A DNA stretch of 64,000 nt from positions 248,001 to 312,000 of the forward strand of contig NZ_FOGR01000001.1 in the NCBI RefSeq assembly GCF_900111275.1. The letters are read 5' to 3'. Of the stretch, positions 35,178-43,859 are shown one piece after another. Within the stretch, counting starts at the first letter, position 1; each line of letters opens with the position of its first letter. The notes under the pieces were generated by a model. That model had not been told where the DNA came from and searched no databases. It worked only from the letters and a program-made list of their open reading frames with translations. The DNA is from Rhizobium sp. NFR03. Lineage in GTDB: Bacteria > Pseudomonadota > Alphaproteobacteria > Rhizobiales > Rhizobiaceae. A program made the translations under genes and the position numbers.

Positions 35178-37652
35178 TCAGCCGGCCGCGGATTGCAGGT
35201 CGTAGGCGGTAAAGACCGGCGACGGGCCCTCACCCGGCGTCGATGGCGTGAAGCGAACCGTGCGGCTGGTCCCCGCCGTCAGGTCGAAGGCATTGTCGCT
35301 GAAGCGACCGGAAATACCGGCCTCGATCATGACGTGGAGGGCAAGGCCTTGTGCGGAAACGGTGACATCGATGCCGCCACAGGCATCGCCGGCGACTGCA
35401 GACGTCGTCAGCGTCAGGCCGGACGGTTCGAGATCGAGCGCCTTGTAGGTGCCGGTCACATGATGGCCGGCGCCGTGAGAACCGTCTGAAGCTTCGAAGG
35501 TCCAGAAGAGCAGCATGCCTTCCGGGATATCGGCAGCGGGAATCGCAGTCAGCGTCGCGGCGCGATCGGGCGGGCATGTGCCGCTTGCGGCCAGCAGCGG
35601 ACGGCGTTCCCCTGATGTCGACACGAGGAAGGTCTGAACCTCGACGCTGACGGCCTCACGCGTGTCGTTGACCATCGAGATCGCAATCGCCTTCCCATCG
35701 TCCGACGGGATAGCGGCGACGGCGACCGGCTGGAAGAAGCGCCGTACCATGTAATGCATGGCCTTCCAGCTGCCGCCATAGTCGAGGCTCGACCAGGATG
35801 CGACGGGCCAGGTGTCGTTGAGCTGCCAGTAGAGCGTGCCCATGCAATGAGGTTTGAGCGACCGCCAGAACTCGACCGCCGTCTTGATGGCGAGCCCCTG
35901 CTGGATCTGGCTGAGATAGACGAAGCTCGAAAAATCCTTGGGGAAGCGGAAATAGCGGAACATGGTGCCCGCGATCCGCTCGTTGCCACCGGCGTTCTTC
36001 TGATGGCTCTCCATCACCGGCGAGGCGATATTGAGGTCCTTGGGGGCGGCGAATTCGTGGATGACGGGCATCGAGGTGTAGGACTGGAAGCCGAACTCGG
36101 AGCAGAAGCGCGGGCGCACGGTGCGGTAATTGTCGAACGACTTGTTTTCGTGCCAGACCGACCAGTAGTGCATGTCGCCCGCACCGTCTGCGTGCCATGC
36201 ATCGCCAAAGTTCAGAGGGCCGACGGCCGGGCTCGATGGCCACCAGATCAGGTCCGGTGCTGCCTGTTTCAACGTGGTCTCGATGGTGCGGTTCAGGCGA
36301 TCATAGGAGACGAGATAGCGGTCGCGATCCCTGCGGCTCTCCTCGAACCAGGTCAGCGCACCGACAAGCTCGTTATCGCCGCACCAGAGCGCAATCGAGG
36401 GATGCGACGACAACCTCCGGACCTGATCGTCCACCTCGGCCGCAACGTTTTCGAGGAAATCAGCGGTCGAGGGATAAAGATTGCAGGCGAACATGAAGTC
36501 CTGCCAGACCATAAGGCCCAGCCGGTCGCAAAGATCGTAGAACCAGTCCGGCTCGTAGAAGCCGCCGCCCCAGACGCGGATCATGTTCATATGCGCGTCG
36601 ACAGCCGACTGTAGAAGATCCTCGACACCGGCCTGCGTGACGCGTGAGAACAGAGCGTCTGCCGGAATCCAGTTCGCACCCCGACAAAAGATCTCGACGC
36701 CATTGACCCGGAAGGCAAAGCGGCTACCGGCCTCGTCCGGATCTGTCAGAAGTTCGATTCTGCGGAAACCGATGGTCTTGCGGACCTGATCGCCGCCAAC
36801 GGACACGACGAGACGCGACAGCGGCTGGTCTCCGCTGCCCGCCGGCCACCAGAGGTTCGGCTGGCGGACAGGAAAGACATGCTCGACCGTGTTCGTGCCT
36901 TTGGCAAGATCCACATCGATCGTCTGCCGGGTGCCGTCGAGGTCGAAGCTGACGGACGCATGTCCGACCGTGGTTGCGAAGAGAGCGACGGTAACGACGA
37001 GATCGACCGAACCGTCCTCATGCCAATCCTGCCGCGTCGTCACGTGCTCGATCCGCGCTTCCGCCAGCCGCTTGAGGAGCGGCGGTTCGTAGACGCCGAG
37101 GGGCGCGATGGCGATGTTCCAGTCCCAGCCGAAATGGCACTGGACCTTGCGCAGCATGCTGCCGTTCGGAATGGGGGAATTCGCCGTGGAATAAGGAATA
37201 TAAAAGGGTTGCTTCGCCTGCCGCTCCGCGCTCTCGCGGACGGAGGATCTGATGACCAGCCTCAATCGATTGGTGCCGGCGACCAGCTTGCCGGAGACAT
37301 CGGGGCGGTAGCGCCGGAAACTGTTGTCGGCTTCGAGCACGAGGGCATCGTTGAGGGTGACGTCCACCACCGTGTCGAGCCCGGCGAGGTCGAGATACCA
37401 GGAACCGGTGATGTCGCCCAGCTCGAACGTGCGCTCCAGGACCCAATCCTGCTCGGCGACCCACTGCACATCCGCCTCGTTGCGGCCGACATAGGGGTCG
37501 GGAATGATGCCGGCTGCAAGCAGCGCGCTGTGGACATCGCCGGGCACCGGCATGGTGAGGGTGTGTTTCGCGTCGAGGCTCGCCAGAGTCCAGGTGCCGG
37601 AGAGATCGGTGGTGTGCGTGGTGTTGGTCATTTCGGGTCTCTGCTCGGTCAT
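35178..37652 (-). CDS. glycoside hydrolase family 2, beta-mannosidase-like
   Basis: A large (824 aa) retaining glycosidase. N-terminal jelly-roll (about 20-195; includes FGWDWNIAIAPLGVYEPP), immunoglobulin-like domain, then a TIM barrel with VWGGGFYEPDWFYDLCDRLG (about 360-379). The acid/base Glu is at 428 (WCGDNELVG) and the likely nucleophile Glu at 519 (RFCSEFGFQSY). These match beta-mannosidases rather than beta-galactosidases or glucuronidases. No signal peptide, so it works in the cytoplasm on imported oligosaccharides. The start may be 37652 or the ATG at 37631; neither has a strong ribosome site. It lies between the ABC importer and the epimerase gene. Confidence 0.92.
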   Translation of the reverse strand: MTEQRPEMTNTTHTTDLSGTWTLASLDAKHTLTMPVPGDVHSALLAAGIIPDPYVGRNEADVQWVAEQDWVLERTFELGDITGSWYLDLAGLDTVVDVTLNDALVLEADNSFRRYRPDVSGKLVAGTNRLRLVIRSSVRESAERQAKQPFYIPYSTANSPIPNGSMLRKVQCHFGWDWNIAIAPLGVYEPPLLKRLAEARIEHVTTRQDWHEDGSVDLVVTVALFATTVGHASVSFDLDGTRQTIDVDLAKGTNTVEHVFPVRQPNLWWPAGSGDQPLSRLVVSVGGDQVRKTIGFRRIELLTDPDEAGSRFAFRVNGVEIFCRGANWIPADALFSRVTQAGVEDLLQSAVDAHMNMIRVWGGGFYEPDWFYDLCDRLGLMVWQDFMFACNLYPSTADFLENVAAEVDDQVRRLSSHPSIALWCGDNELVGALTWFEESRRDRDRYLVSYDRLNRTIETTLKQAAPDLIWWPSSPAVGPLNFGDAWHADGAGDMHYWSVWHENKSFDNYRTVRPRFCSEFGFQSYTSMPVIHEFAAPKDLNIASPVMESHQKNAGGNERIAGTMFRYFRFPKDFSSFVYLSQIQQGLAIKTAVEFWRSLKPHCMGTLYWQLNDTWPVASWSSLDYGGSWKAMHYMVRRFFQPVAVAAIPSDDGKAIAISMVNDTREAVSVEVQTFLVSTSGERRPLLAASGTCPPDRAATLTAIPAADIPEGMLLFWTFEASDGSHGAGHHVTGTYKALDLEPSGLTLTTSAVAGDACGGIDVTVSAQGLALHVMIEAGISGRFSDNAFDLTAGTSRTVRFTPSTPGEGPSPVFTAYDLQSAAG

Positions 37653-37687
37653 GTTTGCTACGTCATCGTCCTGCTGCGAGGTCGCTG

Positions 37688-37738
37688 CCCCTCATCCGGC
37701 TGCCGCCAGCTTCTCCCCGCAGGCGGGGAGAAGGGACA
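37688..37738. repeat. palindromic repeat element E3
   Basis: CCCCTCATCCGG, then CTTCTCCCCGC-AG-GCGGGGAGAAG. The reverse complement matches element E2 (33129-33182). Confidence 0.75.
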
Positions 37739-37755
37739 CGGGAGCGACCTTGAGG

Positions 37756-37805
37756 CACGTCCCCTCTCCCCGCAGGCGGGGAGAGGGCTAGGGTGAGGGG
37801 CTGCG
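37756..37805. repeat. palindromic repeat element E4
   Basis: CCCCTCTCCCCGC-AG-GCGGGGAGAGGG followed by CTAGGGTGAGGGG. Its reverse complement matches E1 at all but a few bases. Confidence 0.75.
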
Positions 37806-37825
37806 GCACATCAAAGCGCTTGCCA

Positions 37826-38914
37826 TCACAACCGCTGCTCCGTGCCCGAATCGAAGATCGATGCCATGCTCATGTCGATGCCGAGGCGAACCTGCGATCC
37901 CGGGGCGTAGCGGCGTGCGCCGGCGATACGCACCGACATCGTCTGCCCGGCGAGCTTCGGCCACAGAAGGTTATCGGCCCCCATCGGCTCCTCGATATCG
38001 ACCACTGCGGGATGCGCATCGCCACCTGCCGGCACCTCGTCCACAGTGACGTGCTCCGGGCGGATGCCGAGGACGACATTGGTGCCCGCGAGAATAGGCG
38101 CGCGCGCCGGATAGGCATCGATGGCGAAATCCACGCCGCCGACATGCACGACCTTGCGACCGCCCTTCTCCTCGACCGTTCCGCGAAAGAAGTTCATGGA
38201 CGGCGAGCCGATGAATCCGGCGACGAACAGGTTTTCCGGCGCGTTGTAGATCGTCATCGGGTCGGCAAGCTGCTGGATCACGCCGCTTTTCATGACGGCA
38301 ATACGGTCGGCCAGCGTCAGCGCCTCGATCTGGTCGTGCGTCACGTAGATCATGGTGTTCTTCAGCGACTGGTGCAGCCGCTTGATTTCGACGCGCAATT
38401 CGGACCGCAGCTTGGCATCGAGGTTCGACAAGGGCTCATCGAACAGGAACACATCGACATCCCGGACGAGAGCTCGCCCGATCGCCACGCGCTGGCGCTG
38501 CCCGCCCGAAAGCTCCGCCGGCTTGCGCTTCAGAAGCGGCTGGATCTGGAGGATCTCGGCGGCGCGGGCGACGCGCTTGTCGATCTCCGGCTGCGGCATC
38601 TTTGCGACCTTGAGGCCGAAGGAGAGGTTCTTCTCGACGCTCATCTGCGGATAGAGCGCGTAGGACTGGAACACCATGCCGATGCCGCGATCCTTGGGCT
38701 CTTCCCAGGTGACGTTCTTGCCCTTGATGAAGATCTGCCCGTCGGAGATCTCCAGAAGGCCGGCGATGCAGTTCAGCAATGTCGATTTTCCGCAGCCGGA
38801 AGAGCCGAGCAGCACGAGGAACTCGCCGTCGCGGATGTCGAGATTGAGGTTCTGGAGTACGGTGACTGCGCCGAAGCTCAGCGACAGATCCTGAATGGAA
38901 ACGCTTGACGTCAT
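37826..38914 (-). CDS. sugar ABC transporter ATP-binding protein (UgpC/MalK type)
   Basis: The ATPase (362 aa) of the sugar importer. Walker A GSSGCGKST (37-45), signature LSGGQRQRVAIGRAL, Walker B FLFDEPLSNLD and H-loop YVTHDQIEALTLADR. The C-terminal third is the MalK-like regulatory (OBTF/TOBE) domain with VLGIRPEHVTVDE. It follows the permease gene by 5 bp, completing the importer. Confidence 0.94.
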   Translation of the reverse strand: MTSSVSIQDLSLSFGAVTVLQNLNLDIRDGEFLVLLGSSGCGKSTLLNCIAGLLEISDGQIFIKGKNVTWEEPKDRGIGMVFQSYALYPQMSVEKNLSFGLKVAKMPQPEIDKRVARAAEILQIQPLLKRKPAELSGGQRQRVAIGRALVRDVDVFLFDEPLSNLDAKLRSELRVEIKRLHQSLKNTMIYVTHDQIEALTLADRIAVMKSGVIQQLADPMTIYNAPENLFVAGFIGSPSMNFFRGTVEEKGGRKVVHVGGVDFAIDAYPARAPILAGTNVVLGIRPEHVTVDEVPAGGDAHPAVVDIEEPMGADNLLWPKLAGQTMSVRIAGARRYAPGSQVRLGIDMSMASIFDSGTEQRL

Positions 38915-38919
38915 GAGGA

Positions 38920-39864
38920 TCAGCCTTTCACGGCGCCGGCGGCAATGCCGCGCACGAAGAGACGCCCGGAGATGAAGTAGACGATGAGCGGCACCGCGCC
39001 GGTGAGCAGCGTGGCGGCCATGTTAACGTTGTATTCCTTCACGCCCTGCACCGAATTGACGATATTATTGAGCTGGACGGTGATTGGATAATATTCGGGC
39101 CGGGTGAAGACGACGCCGAAGAGGAAGTCGTTCCAGATGCCGGTGATCTGGAGGATCATGGCGACCACGAAGATCGGCAGCGACATCGGAGCCATGATCC
39201 GGAAATAGATCATCCAGAACCCTGCCCCGTCTATACGGGCCGCCTTGAACAGTTCCTCCGGCAGCGAGACGAAGTAGTTGCGGAAAAGGAGCGTCAGGAT
39301 CGGCATGCCGAAGATCGAGTGGACGATGATCAGCCCCGACAGCGTGCCGTAGATGCCCATTTCGCGCAGGATGATGACGAGCGGGTAGATCATGACCTGA
39401 TACGGAATGAACGCGCCGATGATCAGGATGATGAAGAAGGTCTCCGATCCCTTGAAGCGCCAGTTGGCGAGCGCATAGCCGTTGATGGAGGCGAGTGCGA
39501 TGGACGCGATCGTGGACGGCACGGTGATGCGCACGGAATTCCAGAAGCCACGCGACAGGCCGTCGCAATTGAGGCCGGTGCAGGCGCTGGACCAAGCCTT
39601 CGCCCAGGGTTCGAAGGTGATCTCGACCGGCGGGGAAAAGATGTTGCCGAGCCGGATCTCCGGCATGCCCTTCAGCGAGGTCACGACCATCACGTAGAGC
39701 GGCAGCAGATAGTAGCAGGCAAAGACCAGCAGCGTGCCGTAGACCATGATGTTGGTGCCGGAGAAGGCGCGTGCGGGTCGCTTGCCGCGCGGGCCGGACG
39801 CCAGCTGCGGCCTGGCAGCATCGATGGCAACGGCGGTGGTGTTGAGGGAGGCGATATCAGCCAC
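38920..39864 (-). CDS. sugar ABC transporter permease (MalG type)
   Basis: A membrane subunit (314 aa) of the carbohydrate uptake transporter-1 family. It has six helices and the EAA loop PEELFKAARIDGAGFWMIYFRIMAPMS. A soluble N-terminal lead of about 40 residues precedes the first helix. GTG start at 39864 with GGAGG 8 nt upstream, overlapping the upstream permease gene by 8 nt, so the two are coupled. Confidence 0.93.
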   Translation of the reverse strand: MADIASLNTTAVAIDAARPQLASGPRGKRPARAFSGTNIMVYGTLLVFACYYLLPLYVMVVTSLKGMPEIRLGNIFSPPVEITFEPWAKAWSSACTGLNCDGLSRGFWNSVRITVPSTIASIALASINGYALANWRFKGSETFFIILIIGAFIPYQVMIYPLVIILREMGIYGTLSGLIIVHSIFGMPILTLLFRNYFVSLPEELFKAARIDGAGFWMIYFRIMAPMSLPIFVVAMILQITGIWNDFLFGVVFTRPEYYPITVQLNNIVNSVQGVKEYNVNMAATLLTGAVPLIVYFISGRLFVRGIAAGAVKG

Positions 39865-40783
39865 GCTTGCGTCCTCCGAATTCGAGATAGGCCCAGGGAA
39901 TGATGATGATCGCAACGGTCAGCAGCATCATGGTGGAGGCTGCAAAGCCCTGGCCGAGGTTCTGGGCCTGGAACATGTAGTCGTAGACGTATTTCGCTGG
40001 CACTTCGGAGGCGATGCCGGGGCCACCGCTCGTCTGGGCCACAACGAGGTCGTAGACCTTGACGATGCCGGACGCGATGATGACGAGCGTGGTGATGAAG
40101 ACCGGCCGCATCATGGGAATGACGATGAAGAGATAGGTCTTCCAGGCGGGAATGCCGTCGATGCGCGAGGCTTTCCAGATCTCGCCATCGATGCCGCGCA
40201 GACCGGCCAGCATCAGGCACATGACGAGGCCCGTACCCTGCCAGAGCGCGGCGATAAGGATGCCGTACATCACGAGATCCGGATTGTAGAGCGGATCGAA
40301 GCGGAAGGACGTCCAGCCGAGCGAGCGGATGACGGACTGGATGCCGAACTCCGGATTGAGGATCCACTGCCAGACGAGACCGGTGACGATGAAGGACAGC
40401 GCGAAGGGATAGAGGAAGATCGTGCGGAACGTGTTCTCGAAGCGGATCTTCTGATCCATAAGCGCTGCGAGCAGAAAGCCGATCAAGAGGCTGAAGATCA
40501 GCGAGAAGATGCCGTAGATCCCGAGATTGATGATCGACATCGTCCAGCGGGGAGCAGCCCACAGGCGCTCGTACTGGTCGAAGCCGACGAAGCTCATGCG
40601 CGGCAGAAGGCGCGAATTGGTGAAGGAATAGAGCACCGTCCAGAGCGTGCCGCCGGCGAAAATGACCACGGCGGTGAGAATCATCGGAATGGACGCGATC
40701 TTCGCGCTCATATTTCGGAAATACTGGTTGGGCCGGGTGGATTTCCGGGCCGGTGTGCCAGCTGTCGTCGCTGGAATCGTCAT
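39857..40783 (-). CDS. sugar ABC transporter permease (MalF type)
   Basis: The partner membrane subunit (308 aa): six helices and an EAA-type loop, RGIDGEIWKASRIDGIPAWKTYLFIVIPMM. Start: ATG at 40783 with GAGGAGG 9 nt upstream; the in-frame ATG at 40831 has none. A stable hairpin lies between it and the binding-protein gene, fitting lower permease expression. Confidence 0.93.
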   Translation of the reverse strand: MTIPATTAGTPARKSTRPNQYFRNMSAKIASIPMILTAVVIFAGGTLWTVLYSFTNSRLLPRMSFVGFDQYERLWAAPRWTMSIINLGIYGIFSLIFSLLIGFLLAALMDQKIRFENTFRTIFLYPFALSFIVTGLVWQWILNPEFGIQSVIRSLGWTSFRFDPLYNPDLVMYGILIAALWQGTGLVMCLMLAGLRGIDGEIWKASRIDGIPAWKTYLFIVIPMMRPVFITTLVIIASGIVKVYDLVVAQTSGGPGIASEVPAKYVYDYMFQAQNLGQGFAASTMMLLTVAIIIIPWAYLEFGGRKRG

Positions 40784-40909
40784 CGGCAAGCGCCTCCTCG
40801 TGGGCTCTCCCGAACAGGCAGAGCACGGCAAACAATATGCAAGGGCATGGCGGTCTCCGCCCTTGCAAGGGCCGGAGAATGGATGCGGAAGGTGATCGCT
40901 GGGGAGTGC

Positions 40910-40933
40910 GCCGCCGTCAGCGGAGACGGCGGC
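40910..40933 (-). terminator. hairpin between sugar-binding protein and permease genes
   Basis: A 9-bp perfect stem, GCCGCCGTC (40910-40918) with GACGGCGGC (40925-40933). There is no T-run on the minus strand, so it is more likely an mRNA-stabilising or partial-termination structure after the binding-protein gene. Confidence 0.55.
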
Positions 40934-40974
40934 GGTCGATCATCGGTGACGGCTGAGGGCCGCCACCTGCCCCG

Positions 40975-42210
40975 TCACTCGGCGGAAGCGATGATGCTCG
41001 CGAGGCGCTTCTGCGCGTCCTCCGGCGTCATGGTCGTGCTCGAGAAGAATTCGGAGAACAGGTCCTCCTTCTGCTTCTGGATATCGGCCGACAGCAGCTC
41101 GTCCGTGCTCTTCACGACGTCGCCCTTGGCGAGGATATCGAGCCCTTTCTTCATGCAGTCGTTGGTGGCCGACATATCGACGTCGCCGCGAACAGGCAGA
41201 GAGCCCTTCTTGAGGTTGAATGCGACCTGCGTGGCGGGATCGAGGATGGTCTTGGCCAGAACGCTCTGCGCCTCGGACTTTGCCTCGTCGCTCAGCAGCG
41301 GGAAATAGAAGGCGTCGCCACCGGTCGAGATCATCGCGTTGACGCCGAGACCGGGAAGGCAGGAATAATCGGTGCCGGCCTTCTGGTTGGCGATCTGGAA
41401 CTCGCCCTGCGCCCAGTCGCCCATGATCTGCCCGCCGGCCTTGCCGGTGATGACAAGGTTCGTCGCCTGGTTCCAGTCCTGAACGTTGGAGCCCTTTGCC
41501 ATGCGCCGGGCGTCGTCTGCAGCCTTGAAGATCTTCGCCATGTCAGGGCCGGTCAGCGTGGCCTCGTCCTTGTCGCCATAGGCCTTGAAATAGAAGTCCT
41601 TGCCGCCGAGCGAGAGCGCGAGCACGTCGAACAGGCCGGATGACTGCCACGCCTGCCCGCCGAGCGCGAGCGGCACGATCCCCGCCTTTTCGAGCGCCGG
41701 TGCGGCGGCAACGAACTCGTCCCAGTTCTTCGGCACCTCGACGCCGGCCGTCTTGAAGGCCGCGTTGGAAAGCCAGAGCCACTGCCACGAGTGGATATTG
41801 ACGGGAGCGCAGTAGATCTTGCCCTCGATGGTGCAGGCATCGAGAAGGCTGGCGGGCCGAATGACATCTTTCCACTTTTCGGCCGTGGCGACATCGGTGA
41901 GGTCGCGCATGAGCCCGGCCTGAACGAGTTCCTCCGCCTGACGACCATGGTTGAACTGCGTGGCGCCCATGGGGTCGCCGCCGGTAATGCGGCTGATCAT
42001 GATGGGACGCGCCGTGCCGCCCGAACCGGCAATCGCGCCGTCCACCCATTTGTTGCCGGTGGCATCGAACGCCTTGGCCAGTTCCGCAACCGCCGCAGCC
42101 TCCCCGCCGGACGTCCACCAATGCGTCACTTCCAGATCCGTGGCATGAGCCGCGCCGAGCGGCAGAACCACACCGGCAGCCAAAATTGCTGCGCGAAAGC
42201 CAGTCATCAT
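40975..42210 (-). CDS. sugar ABC transporter substrate-binding protein (MalE type)
   Basis: The periplasmic receptor (411 aa) of the sugar importer. Signal peptide 1-23 (FRAAILAAGVVLPLGAAHA), then a family 1 solute-binding fold: LEVTHWWTSGGEAAAVAELAKAF, FNHGRQAEELVQAGLM, PVNIHSWQWLWLSNAAFKTAGV, GGQIMGDWAQGEF. These features resemble receptors for glucosides and related oligosaccharides. ATGATG start (42210/42207) with GGAGGAG just upstream. First gene of the operon; one LacI-type operator candidate lies at 42225-42240. Confidence 0.93.
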   Translation of the reverse strand: MMTGFRAAILAAGVVLPLGAAHATDLEVTHWWTSGGEAAAVAELAKAFDATGNKWVDGAIAGSGGTARPIMISRITGGDPMGATQFNHGRQAEELVQAGLMRDLTDVATAEKWKDVIRPASLLDACTIEGKIYCAPVNIHSWQWLWLSNAAFKTAGVEVPKNWDEFVAAAPALEKAGIVPLALGGQAWQSSGLFDVLALSLGGKDFYFKAYGDKDEATLTGPDMAKIFKAADDARRMAKGSNVQDWNQATNLVITGKAGGQIMGDWAQGEFQIANQKAGTDYSCLPGLGVNAMISTGGDAFYFPLLSDEAKSEAQSVLAKTILDPATQVAFNLKKGSLPVRGDVDMSATNDCMKKGLDILAKGDVVKSTDELLSADIQKQKEDLFSEFFSSTTMTPEDAQKRLASIIASAE

Positions 42211-42224
42211 GAGTCTCCTCCCTC

Positions 42225-42240
42225 ACTGTAACGTTGCCGT
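42225..42240. promoter_or_regulatory. LacI-type operator candidate 1
   Basis: ACTGTAACGTTGCCGT has the central CG and the half-site ACTGTAAC also found in the second site. It lies 15 bp upstream of the importer start codon, where a bound repressor would block expression. Confidence 0.45.
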
Positions 42241-42540
42241 AAAAACGTAGCGGATGTCCTCAAAGCACGCAACAGAGCCACCTCGAAATTTTTCGTGACC
42301 GCTAAATTTCTACCCTGAGACGTGTGGATTGACGCTAAAGCCGGAGGCATTCTTTCTTTGGTGCGGCGCAACATTGAGCTCAAGATGGATTTCATGCGTT
42401 GATTAGGCGTCATTATTCGGGAATTTGCTCAGATAACGCGCATAACGCTGATTTGCAGTGCAGCAGACCGATCTACGGATTTTAACTTTCGCCTGTCGAT
42501 TGCAACCTGACCAGCATCGCTTCAACGACAATCGCTAACT

Positions 42541-42556
42541 ACTGTATCGTTACAGT
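42541..42556. promoter_or_regulatory. LacI-type operator candidate 2
   Basis: ACTGTATCGTTACAGT is a 16-bp palindrome with one mismatched pair and a central CG, as LacI-family operators have. It is 124 bp upstream of the regulator gene, suggesting autoregulation, and shares a half-site with candidate 1; DNA looping over about 300 bp is possible. Confidence 0.55.
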
Positions 42557-42664
42557 TTTTTCGTGTAGGCACAAAGCGTGTGAGATTGGTCAAGCCGGCT
42601 TGAAGCGGCTAGGATGATCGGCGACAGGCCGGTGTCAGTGACCGGGACGGAAGGGCAAGCCGCG

Positions 42665-43735
42665 ATGACCGAGAAGACGCGAACTGATGGTTTGCCGGAC
42701 ACGCCGTCACAAACAGGCTCCGCTCATGGCGTGTCTAGCCTCGCCGGAAACGATCGGCCGACGCTCAAGACGATTGCGTTCATGACCGGGCTCGGCATCA
42801 CCACGGTGTCACGCGCATTGAAGGATGCGCCCGATATCGGAGCGGAAACCAAGGAACGCGTACGCCTCGTCGCGCGGCAGGTCGGCTATCAGCCGAACCG
42901 GGCAGGCGTGAGACTGCGCACCGGCAAGACCAACGTCATCAGCCTCGTCCTGTCTCTGGAAGAGGAGATCATGGGCCTCACCAGTCCTATCGTCGTCGGG
43001 ATATCGGAAGTCCTCGCGGCCACGCCCTATCATCTCGTCGTGACGCCCTACAGCCCCTCGCGGGACGCTCTCGCACCGGTGCGCTATGTCCTGGATACAG
43101 GCGCTGCCGATGGTGTCATCATCTCGCGTACGGAGCCGAAAGATGCACGCGTGGCGCTGATGCTGGAGCGAAACTTCCCATTCGCCACCCATGGACGCAC
43201 GGACATGGGGCTGGCACACCCCTATCACGACTACGACAATGAAGGCTTTGCCTATGCGGCCGTAAGGGCGCTGGTCGAACGCGGGCGCCGTCGCCTCACA
43301 CTGCTTCAGCCGCCGCAGCACCTCACCTTTCACAGGCATATGCGCCAAGGCTTCGACCGCGCGGTGCGCGACTTCGGCGTCGAAACCATACCGTTCGATA
43401 CGGTCGATATCGATCATTCCCTGATCGACATCCGCAGCGCTTTCGAAAGCCTGTTGCACGCTGGCGCGGTACCGGACGGTATCGTGTCGGGAAGCGGTGC
43501 GGCGACGATCGCACTGATCGCCGCCATCGAAGCGACCGGGCGAAAGATCGGCACCGACCTCGATCTCGTCTCCAAGGTGCCAAGCGACTTCCTCGGCTGG
43601 CTGCGGCCGGAGGTCATCACCATGAAGGAAGACATCCGCCACGCCGGCCATGAACTCGCCAAAGCCGTCCTCGCCCGTATCGCCGGGCGATTACCGGAAG
43701 ACCTCCAGAGCCTCAGCAGGCTGGAAGGGTCGTAG
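42665..43735 (+). CDS. LacI-family transcriptional regulator
   Basis: A 356-aa repressor. After about 35 polar residues comes the DNA-binding head PTLKTIAFMTGLGITTVSRALKDAPDIGAETKERVRLVARQVGYQPNRAG, with the hinge helix region NRAGVRLRTGKTN, then a periplasmic-binding-protein-like sugar domain. It is transcribed away from the importer operon and should control it in response to the imported sugar or a breakdown product. ATG at 42665 has GGAAGGG upstream; ATG at 42614 in the same frame is possible. Confidence 0.92.
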   Translation: MTEKTRTDGLPDTPSQTGSAHGVSSLAGNDRPTLKTIAFMTGLGITTVSRALKDAPDIGAETKERVRLVARQVGYQPNRAGVRLRTGKTNVISLVLSLEEEIMGLTSPIVVGISEVLAATPYHLVVTPYSPSRDALAPVRYVLDTGAADGVIISRTEPKDARVALMLERNFPFATHGRTDMGLAHPYHDYDNEGFAYAAVRALVERGRRRLTLLQPPQHLTFHRHMRQGFDRAVRDFGVETIPFDTVDIDHSLIDIRSAFESLLHAGAVPDGIVSGSGAATIALIAAIEATGRKIGTDLDLVSKVPSDFLGWLRPEVITMKEDIRHAGHELAKAVLARIAGRLPEDLQSLSRLEGS

Positions 43736-43804
43736 CGCTAAAGCGAGTATAGCGGAATTAGTGACCGCGTAACGCAATGGCACGCTTCCGCAAATCGTGA
43801 GAAA

Positions 43805-43830
43805 GGCCGCGCGATGTCTGTCGCGCGGCC
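43805..43830. terminator. bidirectional terminator between lacI-type gene and gnd
   Basis: GGCCGCGCGA (43805-43814) pairs with TCGCGCGGCC (43821-43830). CTTCTTC follows on the plus strand and TTTCTC on the minus strand. It sits between two convergent genes. Confidence 0.7.
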
Positions 43831-43859
43831 CTTCTTCGTGAAGCGTTCGATGCTTGAGG

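Noticed and set aside
37826-42210. Identification of the importer as the alpha-glucoside system AglEFGK
   Set aside because: The accompanying hydrolase is a GH2 beta-mannosidase-like enzyme, not the alpha-glucosidase AglA, so only the general transporter type is called.
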